64,000 nucleotides of DNA. Origin: an uncultured Pelagibacteraceae bacterium (GTDB lineage: Bacteria > Pseudomonadota > Alphaproteobacteria > Pelagibacterales > Pelagibacteraceae). Shown here piece after piece: positions 52,085 to 62,133 of the stretch. Each line of letters begins with the position of its first letter. Positions within the stretch are counted from its first letter, which is position 1. A program made the translations under genes and the position numbers. The DNA lies in NCBI GenBank assembly GCA_902517745.1, contig CABYDS010000001.1, forward strand, positions 124,001 through 188,000, read 5' to 3'. Below the pieces are notes generated by a model, which was given only the letters and a program-made list of their open reading frames with translations, was not told the DNA's origin and ran no database searches.

Positions 52085-53367
52085 TGATAATTCTTACAAT
52101 GTTTGCAGTTCTTCTACTTCTTTTATCTATAAATGTACCTATCGCTATTGGCCTTGCAGTAACAACAATTATTGCAATGGTTTTGAAAACTGGAACAAGT
52201 TTTCTAATTGATACGGCAATCGTTATGTTTGACGGATCAATGAAGTTTCCATTGATCGCTATTCCTCTATTTATCCTAGCTGGATCAATTATGAATAGTG
52301 CGGGTATTTCTAGAAGATTAATTGCTTTTGCTTCAGCGCTTGTTGGATTTATCAAAGGTGGTTTAAGCATGATTAACATTGCTACCTCTATGTTTTTTGC
52401 TGAAATTTCTGGCTCTGCGGTTGCTGATGTTGCTGCACTGGGATCTATTCTAATTCCAGCGATGAAGAAAAAAGGATATCCAGGTCCATTTGCTGCTGCA
52501 GTAACTTCATCCTCAGCGTCTTTGGCGATTATCATTCCACCTTCAATACCAATGATTGTTTACGCGGTAATGGCTCAAAGTTCAGTGGTTCAATTATTTG
52601 TAGCTGGAATTGTTCCAGGTGTAATAGGTGGCTTCTTCTTAATGTTAGCAGCATACATTACTGCAAGACGTAAAAACTTTCCTGTTGAGGAAACATTTAA
52701 TATTCCAAATGTAAAGAAAACTGCAAAAGATGCAGCTTTAGCATTTTTACTACCTATCATTATATTAGGTGGAATTTTTGGAGGAGTTGTAACAGCAACT
52801 GAAGGAGCAGGTTTAGCAGTTGTAGCATCATTAGTTATTGGATTTATTTATAAAGAAATTGACTTTAAAAGATTATACGAATCAGCTTGTGAAGGAGCAA
52901 TTCAAACAGCTTCAGTAATGTTATTAGTGGCTGCATCTGTATTACTGGGTGAATTTTTAACAATTGAACAAATTCCACAAAAAGTTGCAGAGTCAATTAT
53001 TGATTTTACAAATAATAAATATGCAGTCTTAGGAATACTTAATGTATTTCTTTTAATAATAGGTTTCTTTTTACATTCAGTTGCTGCAATAATTTTAACA
53101 GTTCCAATTGTAATGCCATTAGTTAATGCTGTAGGAATTGATCCAGTTCACTTTGGTATAATTGTGACATTAAATTTAGCAATTGGTCAACAAACACCAC
53201 CAGTTGCAAGTGTTCTAGTTACGGCTTGTTCAGTTGCAAAAGCAGATATATGGGATGTAACAAGATCTAATATATCCTTTATATGTGTATTATTAGTATT
53301 GTTAATGTTAGTAACTTATGTTCCAGCTATACCAATGACTTTAGTTGAATTTTTTTATAGGAGCTAA
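52084..53367 (+). CDS. dctM: TRAP transporter large permease DctM
   Basis: A 427-residue protein with about 12 helices and DctM signatures PLFILAGSIMNSAGISRRL, FFAEISGSAVADVAALGSIL and SASLAIIIPPSIPMIVYAV. Completes the three-part TRAP importer with the genes at 50556 and 51575. Followed at once by an enoyl-CoA hydratase gene with no gap. Confidence 0.95.
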   Translation: MIILTMFAVLLLLLSINVPIAIGLAVTTIIAMVLKTGTSFLIDTAIVMFDGSMKFPLIAIPLFILAGSIMNSAGISRRLIAFASALVGFIKGGLSMINIATSMFFAEISGSAVADVAALGSILIPAMKKKGYPGPFAAAVTSSSASLAIIIPPSIPMIVYAVMAQSSVVQLFVAGIVPGVIGGFFLMLAAYITARRKNFPVEETFNIPNVKKTAKDAALAFLLPIIILGGIFGGVVTATEGAGLAVVASLVIGFIYKEIDFKRLYESACEGAIQTASVMLLVAASVLLGEFLTIEQIPQKVAESIIDFTNNKYAVLGILNVFLLIIGFFLHSVAAIILTVPIVMPLVNAVGIDPVHFGIIVTLNLAIGQQTPPVASVLVTACSVAKADIWDVTRSNISFICVLLVLLMLVTYVPAIPMTLVEFFYRS

Positions 53368-54150
53368 ATGAGCAAATTAATTAAAGTAAATAAAAAAAAT
53401 AAACATTTAGTTGAAGTTGTTATCAATAGACCAGAAAAACTAAATGCAATGACTAAGCCAATGTGGATTGAGCTTGGCAAAGTTTTCAAAAAGTTATCTA
53501 AGAATAAAAATTTAAGATGTATTATTATAAGAGGAGAGGGTGGTAAATCTTTTTCACCAGGAAATGATATTGGAGAATTTAAAAAACAAAGATCTTCATC
53601 AAAATTAGCAAAATCTTACGGTAAATTTTTACATGGTACACTTGGTGCGATTTTTGATTGCCCAATACCAACAATTGCTTTGATTGAAGGAATATGTGTT
53701 GGTGGTGGATTAGAAATAGCAGGATGTTGTGACATTAGAATTTGTGGTAAAAGTTCTAGGTTTGGAGTTCCAATTAAAAGATTAGGCTTAACAATGGCTG
53801 CAAAAGAACTTGAGGTACTTTTAAAAGTAACCAATTACACGACTGCAATGGAAATATTATTTGAAGGAAGAGTATTTGGAGCTGATGAAGCGTTTCAGAA
53901 GAGGCTAGTTAATAGAGTAGTTAATGATAAAGATGTTGAAAAAGAAGCCTATAAATCAGCTGAATTAATTTGCGAAGGTGCTCCAAAAGTTGCAAGGTGG
54001 CATAAGCAATTTGCAAGAAACATCTTAAAAAATGGAAAAGTCACAGAAAAAATAAATAATCTTGGTTACAAATGCTACGATACACAAGACTTTAAAATTG
54101 GATATCAATCTTTCTTAAATAAAACAAAACCAAAATTCAAAAATAAGTAA
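53368..54150 (+). CDS. Enoyl-CoA hydratase/isomerase family protein
   Basis: A 260-residue crotonase-fold protein. The oxyanion-hole regions are SFSPGNDIGEFKKQ and EGICVGGGLEIAGCCDIRI; GVPIKRLGLTMAAKELEVLL follows. The catalytic glutamates of classic enoyl-CoA hydratase are not clearly placed, so the reaction could be hydration, isomerisation or another crotonase chemistry. Translationally packed between dctM and a CoA-transferase gene. Confidence 0.88.
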   Translation: MSKLIKVNKKNKHLVEVVINRPEKLNAMTKPMWIELGKVFKKLSKNKNLRCIIIRGEGGKSFSPGNDIGEFKKQRSSSKLAKSYGKFLHGTLGAIFDCPIPTIALIEGICVGGGLEIAGCCDIRICGKSSRFGVPIKRLGLTMAAKELEVLLKVTNYTTAMEILFEGRVFGADEAFQKRLVNRVVNDKDVEKEAYKSAELICEGAPKVARWHKQFARNILKNGKVTEKINNLGYKCYDTQDFKIGYQSFLNKTKPKFKNK

Positions 54151-54153
54151 TAG

Positions 54154-55347
54154 ATGACTGCATCATTAAAAGGCATTCGTGTACTTGAGATGGCACAAAT
54201 AATGGCTGGTCCCACTTGTGGACTGTTATTAGCTGATCTTGGAGCAGAGGTAATTAAAATAGAAAAGACACCCGGAGGAGATGATACCAGAAACTTCTTG
54301 CCACCAGAAATTAATGGAGAGTCTGCAGCCTTTATGATGATGAATAGAAATAAGAAAGGTATCGCATTAAATTTAAAAGACAAAGATGGAATTGAGATAT
54401 TTAAAACGATGGTAAAAAATTCTGATGTGGTTTTGGAGAATTTTAGAAAAGGGACATTAGAAAAATTAGGAGTCGGATACGATGTTATGTCAGAAATTAA
54501 TCCTAAAATCATATTATGTGAGATATCTGGATACGGTAGAACAGGTCCTTACGCTGACAAAGGAGGATTTGATTTGGTAGCACAAGGAATGAGTGGATTA
54601 ATGAGTATTACTGGCGAAAGCAAAGATAAACCACCCATGAAAGTCGGTGCACCAATAACAGATATTACGGCTGGTTTACTTGCAGCTAGTGGAATTTTAG
54701 CAGCATTAGTTCACAGAGAAAAAACTGGTGAAGGACAAAAAGTTGATACATCTTTATATGAAGCGGGTATTGTTCATACTTACTGGCAGTCTGCTATTGC
54801 AGGTGCTACAGGAGAGTCACCTGGTCCTTTAGGATCAGCACATCCTTTAACAGCTCCCTATCAAGCATTTAAAACAAAAGATAAATGGATTACTGTGGGT
54901 GCTTCAAATCAAAACACTTGGTTGATGTTACTTAAAGCAATTGGTCGTGAAGATTTGCAAGAAAATGAAAAGTTTTCATCTAATTTAAATAGAAAAAAAA
55001 ATTTAAAAGAACTAGTTGATATTCTTAATGAAGAACTTGTTAAAAAAACTTCTAGTGAGTGGTTAAAAATTTTTGATGATAATGGTTTACCATGTGGACC
55101 TATTAACTCGATAACAGACATGTTTAAAGATCCTCAAACAATTGAAAGAGAAATGGTTATAGAAGTAGATAATAAAAAAGCAGGTAAAAGTAAGGCTATT
55201 GGTATGCCTATTAAATTTTCTAAAAGCAAAACCGAAAAGTCAAAAGGCGCTCCAAACTTAGGAGAACATACAAAAGAAGTTATGCAAATTTTTGGTTATA
55301 AAGATGACCAGATTGAAGATTTTTATAATAGAAAAGTAATTCTTTAA
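54154..55347 (+). CDS. Family III CoA-transferase (CaiB/BaiF)
   Basis: A 397-residue protein with the family III signature: IRVLEMAQIMAGPTCGLLLADLGAEVIKIEKT at the front (GP and the ADLGAEVIKIE block), the catalytic aspartate in VDTSLYEAGI, and PFQAF-like TAPYQAFKTKDKWITVG. It moves CoA between carboxylic acids, as in formyl-CoA or succinyl-CoA:hydroxyacid transfer. With the hydratase it suggests that the TRAP substrate is activated to a CoA ester. The stop overlaps the convergent dehydrogenase gene by 4 bases. Confidence 0.92.
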   Translation: MTASLKGIRVLEMAQIMAGPTCGLLLADLGAEVIKIEKTPGGDDTRNFLPPEINGESAAFMMMNRNKKGIALNLKDKDGIEIFKTMVKNSDVVLENFRKGTLEKLGVGYDVMSEINPKIILCEISGYGRTGPYADKGGFDLVAQGMSGLMSITGESKDKPPMKVGAPITDITAGLLAASGILAALVHREKTGEGQKVDTSLYEAGIVHTYWQSAIAGATGESPGPLGSAHPLTAPYQAFKTKDKWITVGASNQNTWLMLLKAIGREDLQENEKFSSNLNRKKNLKELVDILNEELVKKTSSEWLKIFDDNGLPCGPINSITDMFKDPQTIEREMVIEVDNKKAGKSKAIGMPIKFSKSKTEKSKGAPNLGEHTKEVMQIFGYKDDQIEDFYNRKVIL

Positions 55348-58247
55348 TTAACAGTTTCAAAAATTTTAAATAATAATTCTGAGACATGCTTACCTTTTTT
55401 CTCAGATAAATCAGATATTTGATTTCTGCAGCTTGTACCATTTGCAACTATAAAATCTTTTTCACTACTATTATTGATTGCGGGTATTAAAGAAAGATTG
55501 GCCATTTTTTTTGATACTTCATAAGTCTTACTGTCATATCCAAATGAACCAGCCATTCCACAACAACTAGACTCTATCATTTTATTATTAATATTTAATT
55601 CTGATAAAAGATTAGTCAGACCTTTCATTCTATCCTGTGATTTTTGATGACAGTGCCCGTGGATTAATACATTTTGATCGAACTTATTAGCTTTAATATT
55701 ATTGTTTTTTCTTATTTGTTCTAAAATAAATTCCTCAAGTAGATAAAATTTATTTTTAATTTGTTCTTTATTATTTACATTTTTTAAAGTCTGATACTCG
55801 TCGTTAAATGTTAATAAACAGGATGGTTCAATACCTACAACTGGTAAATCAATGTAATTATTTTGGATAACGTAATCATTAAATCTATTTAATTCTTCAG
55901 AAGCCTTGTCTAATTGACCGTAAGAAATATAAGTTCTACCACAACAAAGGGGTCTCTTTAATTTATCTTTACCAAAACTTGGAATAACTGCCTGGTAACC
56001 AAATTTATTTAGTACTTTAATTGCATAAACTAAATTTTCATTTTCAAAATTAATATTAAATGTATCTGCAAACAGAATTACTTTATTTTCTGATACTGTC
56101 TGACTGTCGTAAATCTCTCGTAATGCGTTCTGGTTTTGAACTTCAGGCATCGTCCTTGCAGTTGCAAAACCAAATTTTTCAACAATTGTTGAGATTAGCG
56201 GTATATTTTTGATCTTATTGAATATAGGAGCAATAATCTTTAATAACCAAATAAGTCTTGGCATATCTGAGATAATTCTATCTTTAATTCGCATACTAAA
56301 TTTTTTATAGTAATGAGAGAGAAACTCAGATTTCATCTTAGCCATATCAACCGACATGGGACATTCTCTTTGACAAGCTTTACAGCTGACACATAACTCC
56401 ATAGTTTCATACATTTCTTTTGATGCAAATGAACCCTCTGGAAGTTGATTAGATAAAGCTAATCTTAAAGTATTTGCCCTACCTCGTACTAAATCTTTTT
56501 CTTCTTTAGTTACTCTGTATGATGGACACATCACACCAGAATCTAACTTTCTGCAAGCACCATTGTTATTACACATCTCAACAGCATCAGAGAATTGACC
56601 CCAATTAGACCAATCATAATGTGTATCTATATTTTCTGTTTGGTAACCTGATTTGTATCTCATTAAAGATCTATCATTTGATTTAAATGGTCGAACAATT
56701 TTTCCAGGATTTAAAAGGTTTTTACTATCGAATGTATCTTTTATTTCTTCAAATGCATTTGTGATTTTTTTTCCAAACATCATCTCATGAAATTCTGATC
56801 TAACAATTCCATCACCATGCTCACCAGAATGAGAACCTTTATAATCCTTAACCATTTCAAAAGCTTCTTCAGATATAGACCTCATATTTTGTATATCTTT
56901 ATCAGATTTCATATTTAAAACTGGTCTTACGTGAAGAGTTCCAACAGATGCATGTGCATAAAACATTCCACTTGTTCCATATTTTTTAAATATTTCTTTT
57001 AATCTAGCTGTGTAGTCAGCTAAGTGTTCTAGAGAAACTGCACAATCTTCAATGAAGGCAACTGGTTTTCTATCACCTTTCATTGACATTAAAATATTTA
57101 ATCCAGCTTTTCTTATTTCAAAAACTTCTTTCTGCTCTGATAAATCTGAATAATATGAAAACTGATTTTTTTTGTTTTGATTTAAAACTAAATATTCTAG
57201 ATCCTTTATTTTCTTTTCATATACACTTTTTTCAGTATCAATAAATTCTACCATCAAAACAGCTTCAGGATTTCCTTTGATGTATTTTTTTATACCTCCA
57301 GCATACATCGGGATTTCTTTCGCTAAATTTAATAAATTTTGGTCCATCAACTCAACGCAAGTTGGTTTTAATTTCACAATCTCTTTTGATAATTCCATTG
57401 CTTGATGGAAATTATCAAAGTAGCAGACACCTAAAATTTTATTCTTTGGTATTTCTGATAATTTTAATTTTATTTTATTAAATAAAGATAATGTTCCTTC
57501 AGAGCCAACAAGAAGATTTGATGAATTAAATCCTTCTGGATCAATTAGATCAATGTTATATCCTCCAACTCTTCTTTGTGTTGTTGGCCAATTAGCATCA
57601 ATTTCGCCTCCAACCTGTTGTCTTACATCGATAAATTTATCTATGATTTTATAAAGTCTATCTTGGTTATTCTTAGTAGCTAAATAATTCTTATTTATCT
57701 GGTCAAAATTAAATATAGAACCATCATCTAATATTGCTTCAATAGCTAATACATTATGAACCATGTTGCCATAATATAAAGATCTTGATCCACAGGAATT
57801 GTTAGCTGACATTCCTCCAATTGTTGCTCTACTACTTGTTGAAACATCTACTGGAAACCAAAGTCCATGAGGTTTCAAATAAGCATTTAGATGATCTAAT
57901 ACGACACCAGGCTGAACCCATACGTATTTTTCTTCAACGTTAAGTTCTAAAATTTTATTTTGATGTTTGCTGTAATCGAGTACAACGCTCTCTCCAACAG
58001 TTTGACCACATTGAGAACTACCACCTCCTCTGGCCAAAAGAGGAACAGAATTCTTTTGTGAATATTCCATTAAATTTAAAACATCATTGGTGTCTTTTGG
58101 AAGAACTACACCAAGAGGTTTAATTTGATATACAGAAGCATCGGTACTGTATCTTCCACGTGAGAATTCGTCGAATAAAGTTTTTCCATCAACTTTACTG
58201 CTAATTTCTTTACCAATCTTTTGTATCTGATCTGAATTAAACCGCAT
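55344..58247 (-). CDS. FAD-linked dehydrogenase fused to 4Fe-4S and CCG domains (GlcD-GlcF/YdiJ-like)
   Basis: A 967-residue fusion. Residues about 40-230 form the FAD-binding PCMH domain (LARGGGSSQCGQTVGESVVLDYS); about 270-540 the GlcD/D-lactate dehydrogenase C-domain ending GEHGDGIVRSEF; then a 4Fe-4S pair including CVSCKACQRECPMSVD, and two CCG repeats (CCGRTY and SSCCGMAGSFG). It oxidises a D-2-hydroxy acid (D-lactate, glycolate or D-2-hydroxyglutarate) to feed quinone. Length matches YdiJ-type proteins. Confidence 0.92.
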   Translation of the reverse strand: MRFNSDQIQKIGKEISSKVDGKTLFDEFSRGRYSTDASVYQIKPLGVVLPKDTNDVLNLMEYSQKNSVPLLARGGGSSQCGQTVGESVVLDYSKHQNKILELNVEEKYVWVQPGVVLDHLNAYLKPHGLWFPVDVSTSSRATIGGMSANNSCGSRSLYYGNMVHNVLAIEAILDDGSIFNFDQINKNYLATKNNQDRLYKIIDKFIDVRQQVGGEIDANWPTTQRRVGGYNIDLIDPEGFNSSNLLVGSEGTLSLFNKIKLKLSEIPKNKILGVCYFDNFHQAMELSKEIVKLKPTCVELMDQNLLNLAKEIPMYAGGIKKYIKGNPEAVLMVEFIDTEKSVYEKKIKDLEYLVLNQNKKNQFSYYSDLSEQKEVFEIRKAGLNILMSMKGDRKPVAFIEDCAVSLEHLADYTARLKEIFKKYGTSGMFYAHASVGTLHVRPVLNMKSDKDIQNMRSISEEAFEMVKDYKGSHSGEHGDGIVRSEFHEMMFGKKITNAFEEIKDTFDSKNLLNPGKIVRPFKSNDRSLMRYKSGYQTENIDTHYDWSNWGQFSDAVEMCNNNGACRKLDSGVMCPSYRVTKEEKDLVRGRANTLRLALSNQLPEGSFASKEMYETMELCVSCKACQRECPMSVDMAKMKSEFLSHYYKKFSMRIKDRIISDMPRLIWLLKIIAPIFNKIKNIPLISTIVEKFGFATARTMPEVQNQNALREIYDSQTVSENKVILFADTFNINFENENLVYAIKVLNKFGYQAVIPSFGKDKLKRPLCCGRTYISYGQLDKASEELNRFNDYVIQNNYIDLPVVGIEPSCLLTFNDEYQTLKNVNNKEQIKNKFYLLEEFILEQIRKNNNIKANKFDQNVLIHGHCHQKSQDRMKGLTNLLSELNINNKMIESSCCGMAGSFGYDSKTYEVSKKMANLSLIPAINNSSEKDFIVANGTSCRNQISDLSEKKGKHVSELLFKIFETVN

Positions 58248-58264
58248 AAAACTTAATTAAAGGT

Positions 58265-59419
58265 TTATTTATTTTTGTAAACCAGTTTACCGAACTTTTT
58301 TAACGCGGCCTCTGAAATCTCTAAACCTAAACCAGGTTTTTCATTTAAATGTATCCATCCATCACTCATTTTGTGTGGATTTTCAAATAATTGTGCTTGA
58401 AGAGGATCTCTCTCATCATCAAATGACTCAACTATTCTTCCAGCTGGAGTTGATGCTACTAGTGGTGCATGAATATAACAATCATGATGTGGAGCTACAT
58501 CTATATGATTTAATTCACACAATGCAGAAAGTTTTTTTCCATTAGTAAATCCACCAAACATTGTGCAATCAAATTGTAAAATTTGTATTGCCTCTTCTTC
58601 AATCATGGACCTACATCCATAAATAGTTATTTCACTTTCACCACCTGATAATGGAATTTTGGTTTGCTTTGATAAAAGTTTTAAAGTTCTTCTATCATCT
58701 TCCCATCTAACTGGTTCTTCAATCCATGTAGGATTAAATCTCTCAAATTCTTTTACACCTTCAATTGCAGTTTTTAGATCCCATGCTCTATTGACATCAA
58801 TCATTAAACCTTTTTGATCTCCGATTTCGTCTCTAATGATTTCCAATCTCTTAGCATCTTCTTTAATACTAAGTCCCCCAACTTTAACTTTAAAACTTTG
58901 ATGACCAACACTTACTAACTTTTTTATTTCATCTCTTAGTTCTTTTTCATCTTTACCATCTCTGTAGTAAGCACATGTTACATAAACGGGAATTTTATTT
59001 CTGTATCCACCAAATAATTTGTACAATGGGATGTTTGAAGCTTTTCCTATCAAATCCCAACAAGCAATATCTAAAGCTGCTGAAATTCTGATTAATGCTT
59101 CTCTACTCCAACTTTTTTCGCTACTGGTTCGAGTATCAGTTAACTTGAAAATTTTTTCATAAATTTTTTCTGGGCAAAATGGATCTTCTCCAATGATTAA
59201 ATCTTGTAAGCCATTTGAAAATGGTTTGATGATTGGAGCAATATTAGTGTAGCTTGTTGCTAAACCAAAGCCTGAATGACCGTCTTTAGTTTTAATTTTA
59301 ATCAAGAGTTCATTAGCTGTTGGCACAATGAAGTGACTAACCCAATGTGGCTTTACTTCATCTGGATTATTAAGAACATAAACCTCTAAGCTATCGATTA
59401 AATTACTACTATTTGTCAT
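58265..59419 (-). CDS. Mandelate racemase/muconate lactonizing enzyme family protein
   Basis: A 384-residue enolase-superfamily enzyme. The second-strand lysine pair is in HQSFKVKVGG, the metal ligands in LMIDVNRAW, WIEEPVRWED and PLSGGESEIT, and the late histidine in VAPHHDCYIHAPL. It abstracts an alpha proton from a carboxylate; sugar-acid dehydration is the common role. 17 bases upstream of the FAD/Fe-S gene on the same strand, so it may supply or share the hydroxy acid. Confidence 0.9.
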   Translation of the reverse strand: MTNSSNLIDSLEVYVLNNPDEVKPHWVSHFIVPTANELLIKIKTKDGHSGFGLATSYTNIAPIIKPFSNGLQDLIIGEDPFCPEKIYEKIFKLTDTRTSSEKSWSREALIRISAALDIACWDLIGKASNIPLYKLFGGYRNKIPVYVTCAYYRDGKDEKELRDEIKKLVSVGHQSFKVKVGGLSIKEDAKRLEIIRDEIGDQKGLMIDVNRAWDLKTAIEGVKEFERFNPTWIEEPVRWEDDRRTLKLLSKQTKIPLSGGESEITIYGCRSMIEEEAIQILQFDCTMFGGFTNGKKLSALCELNHIDVAPHHDCYIHAPLVASTPAGRIVESFDDERDPLQAQLFENPHKMSDGWIHLNEKPGLGLEISEAALKKFGKLVYKNK

Positions 59420-59464
59420 ACATTATAAATTTGCTTATATAATTTCTTTAGCATATACAGCGGT

Positions 59465-60637
59465 ATGGCAATTTCAAATAATATAAGACCTGGTCGACAT
59501 TTTTTACAAATTCCAGGACCAACAAACGTACCAGATAGAGTTCTAAGAGCTATGGATTATCCTACAATAGATCATAGAGGACCTGACTTTGCTGAATTAG
59601 GATTAAGAGTTTTAGATCGAATAAAATTAATTTTTAAAACTTCTGAACCTGTAATAATTTTTCCAGCTTCAGGAACAGGTGCTTGGGAAGCTGCGCTTGT
59701 AAACACTTTAAGCGCTGGTGATAAAATCTTGATGTTTGAAACTGGACATTTCTCAACTCTTTGGTGGGATATTGCACAAAAATTTAAAATTGAAGTAGAC
59801 TTTGTTGAAGGTGATTGGAGAACAGGCGTTGATCCAAACATCGTTGAGCAAAAACTAAAAGAAGACAAAGATAAAAAAATTAAAGCAGTTTGCGCTGTAC
59901 ATAATGAAACTTCTACTGGTGTTACAAGTAGAATTGGAGAAATTAGAAAAGCTATGGATAATGCGGAACATCCAGCTTTATTATTTGTTGATACGATATC
60001 TTCATTAGGATCTATTGATTATAGACACGAAGAGTGGAAAGTTGATGTAACTGTTGGTGGTTCTCAAAAAGGATTACTATTACCACCAGGACTTTCTTTT
60101 AATGCAATAAGTTCTAAAGCTTTAGAGGCATATAAAACATCTGAGTTACCAAAATCATATTGGGATTGGGGACCGATGTTAGAAAACAATAAAAAAGGTT
60201 ACTTTCCTTACACACCAGCCACAAATTTATTCTATGGTTTGGATGAAGCAATTAATATGCTTACAGAAGAGGGTTTAGATAACGTTTTCAAAAGACACAA
60301 AAGATTTGCAGAAGCTACTAGAGTTGCAGTTAACTCGTGGGGATTAGAAATACTTTGTAAAAACCCTGAAGAATATTCAGACTCATTAACAGCAGTAATG
60401 GTTCCAGATGGTCATGATGCTGATTTTTTAAGAAAAACTATTTTAGATCATTACAACATGTCATTGGGAACTGGACTTGCAAAAGTTGCTGGCAAAATTT
60501 TTAGAATTGGCCATTTAGGTGATTTTAACGAACTCATGTTAGCTGGAACATTAGCAGGTGTTGAAATGGGTTTAATGAAATCTAAAATACCTTATAAAAA
60601 AGGCGGAATACTTAAGGCACTTGAGTATCTTTGTTAA
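59465..60637 (+). CDS. Serine-glyoxylate / aspartate-glyoxylate-type aminotransferase
   Basis: A 390-residue class V aminotransferase. RPGRHFLQIPGPTNVPDRVLRAMDYPTIDHRG at the front (in short, the GPTNVPDRVL and PTIDHRGPDF blocks) is typical of SgaA; the PLP lysine is in GGSQKGLLLPPGL. Expected product is glycine from glyoxylate, with serine or aspartate as donor. Divergent from the enolase-superfamily gene; glycolate oxidation by a GlcD-like enzyme could supply glyoxylate. Confidence 0.9.
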   Translation: MAISNNIRPGRHFLQIPGPTNVPDRVLRAMDYPTIDHRGPDFAELGLRVLDRIKLIFKTSEPVIIFPASGTGAWEAALVNTLSAGDKILMFETGHFSTLWWDIAQKFKIEVDFVEGDWRTGVDPNIVEQKLKEDKDKKIKAVCAVHNETSTGVTSRIGEIRKAMDNAEHPALLFVDTISSLGSIDYRHEEWKVDVTVGGSQKGLLLPPGLSFNAISSKALEAYKTSELPKSYWDWGPMLENNKKGYFPYTPATNLFYGLDEAINMLTEEGLDNVFKRHKRFAEATRVAVNSWGLEILCKNPEEYSDSLTAVMVPDGHDADFLRKTILDHYNMSLGTGLAKVAGKIFRIGHLGDFNELMLAGTLAGVEMGLMKSKIPYKKGGILKALEYLC

Positions 60638-60655
60638 TTAATCAAGTTGTGAATT

Positions 60656-61633
60656 ATGCTTGATTTTTGCATCATAGGATCAGGAATTTCAGGATCAACG
60701 ATAGCAAATTTATTAAATAAAAAATACTCTGTTGCAGTTTATGATAAAGCAAGGGGTTTTGGTGGAAGAAGTTCATTTAAAAAATATAAAGATAAAATTG
60801 GATTTGACCATGGACTTCAATATATCTCTCCAAAATCTAGTAAATTTAAAATATTTACTAATCAACTTATTAAAAAAAAAGTTTTAAAAAAATGGGGTGG
60901 TAATCATTTATTTCTACATAAAACAGTTAAAGAAATTAAAAATCATTTAAAAATAATTGGAACTAAAGGAAACAACTCTATTAGCAAACATTTATTAAAG
61001 AAAATTAAATGTAATTTTGAACATGAGCTAACAAATATAAAGAGATTAAACGACTATTGGGAATTAACATTCAAAAATGATGTAAAACAAAAATGTAAAA
61101 ATCTTATTTTGACTTGTCCATTTCCTCAAAGTAAGAAATTAGGACAAAAATATTTAAATAAATCCTATTTAAATCAAAAAGTTAAAATGGATGCTAATTT
61201 AACAGTCATGATTGTCACTAATAAGCTTAAACAATCAAATAGTAGTTATTTTTTTAATGATGAAATACTTGGTTGGGCAGCATATGAGAATAGCAAGAAA
61301 AGATTTAACTATAAGTATGATTTATGGACACTTCAAAGCACTTATAAATACGGCAATAAATTCACAAAAGATTATAGAAATAAAAGAAAATATTATACCA
61401 ATCAGCTTGTTAAAAAATTTGAAAAATTAACAAAGTTAAAAATCAAAAAAATTCATCATTCGAAAATTCATGGTTGGATGTATTCATCCAATTCAAAACC
61501 ACTTAAGCAATTATCTGTATGGAATAAGTCTTTAAAATTAGGTTTGTGCGGTGATTATTTTGGAGGTCCAAGATTAGAAAATGGGTGGCAAAGTGCACAC
61601 GATTTACATAGTAAAATACGATATGTTAAATAA
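60656..61633 (+). CDS. Renalase-like FAD-dependent oxidoreductase
   Basis: A 325-residue flavoprotein. The dinucleotide motif is DFCIIGSGISGSTIANLL, followed by AVYDKARGFGGRSS, and the C-terminal block GLCGDYFGGPRLENGWQSAHDL is the renalase/amine-oxidase FAD closing motif. Bacterial renalases oxidise stray dihydro-NAD isomers; amine oxidation is the other option. It directly abuts the next gene (TAA ATG). Confidence 0.8.
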   Translation: MLDFCIIGSGISGSTIANLLNKKYSVAVYDKARGFGGRSSFKKYKDKIGFDHGLQYISPKSSKFKIFTNQLIKKKVLKKWGGNHLFLHKTVKEIKNHLKIIGTKGNNSISKHLLKKIKCNFEHELTNIKRLNDYWELTFKNDVKQKCKNLILTCPFPQSKKLGQKYLNKSYLNQKVKMDANLTVMIVTNKLKQSNSSYFFNDEILGWAAYENSKKRFNYKYDLWTLQSTYKYGNKFTKDYRNKRKYYTNQLVKKFEKLTKLKIKKIHHSKIHGWMYSSNSKPLKQLSVWNKSLKLGLCGDYFGGPRLENGWQSAHDLHSKIRYVK

Positions 61634-62086
61634 ATGAAAATTATATTTTCGATATTAATTTTACTATTTTCATCATCTATTAGTTATTCCAAAAATACAG
61701 ATATTATCCATGATTTTAAAATCACATTTGATTGTAAATTAGAAAAAATAATGATCAAAAATAAAGATTTTAATTATCAAACTTTTACTGCAGATAATAT
61801 TGAAGTTGATAAAAACAAAGTATTAAAAGTTGTTGCACAACAACCAAGTAAACTTTCTATTATTGGTTTATCAGAATTTATAGATACTTATTCAGATATA
61901 AGTAAAGACGACGTTAGAATTGCAAAAAATGATATAATTTTATTTAAAAATATAGATTTTAAAAAAAAATACTCAGAATCAGTATTTTTAAATAGATCAA
62001 CTGGTGAGTTAATTCATGAAGTTACGAAAAATATGAATACTAAAGATAACGAAAAATATATTTCTTTCTTTGGTTGTAAAAAATAG
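61634..62086 (+). CDS. Secreted hypothetical protein (150 residues)
   Basis: A 150-residue protein with a signal peptide (about 1-19, ending SYS) and two cysteines (FDCKLEK and the C-terminal FGCKK) likely forming a disulfide. No family recognised; the mature part looks beta-rich. Starts directly after the renalase-like gene, so co-transcribed. Confidence 0.7.
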   Translation: MKIIFSILILLFSSSISYSKNTDIIHDFKITFDCKLEKIMIKNKDFNYQTFTADNIEVDKNKVLKVVAQQPSKLSIIGLSEFIDTYSDISKDDVRIAKNDIILFKNIDFKKKYSESVFLNRSTGELIHEVTKNMNTKDNEKYISFFGCKK

Positions 62087-62133
62087 ACTTAATAAATATA
62101 TCTAAATAAATTTTTTTAAGTTAAATTATTAAT

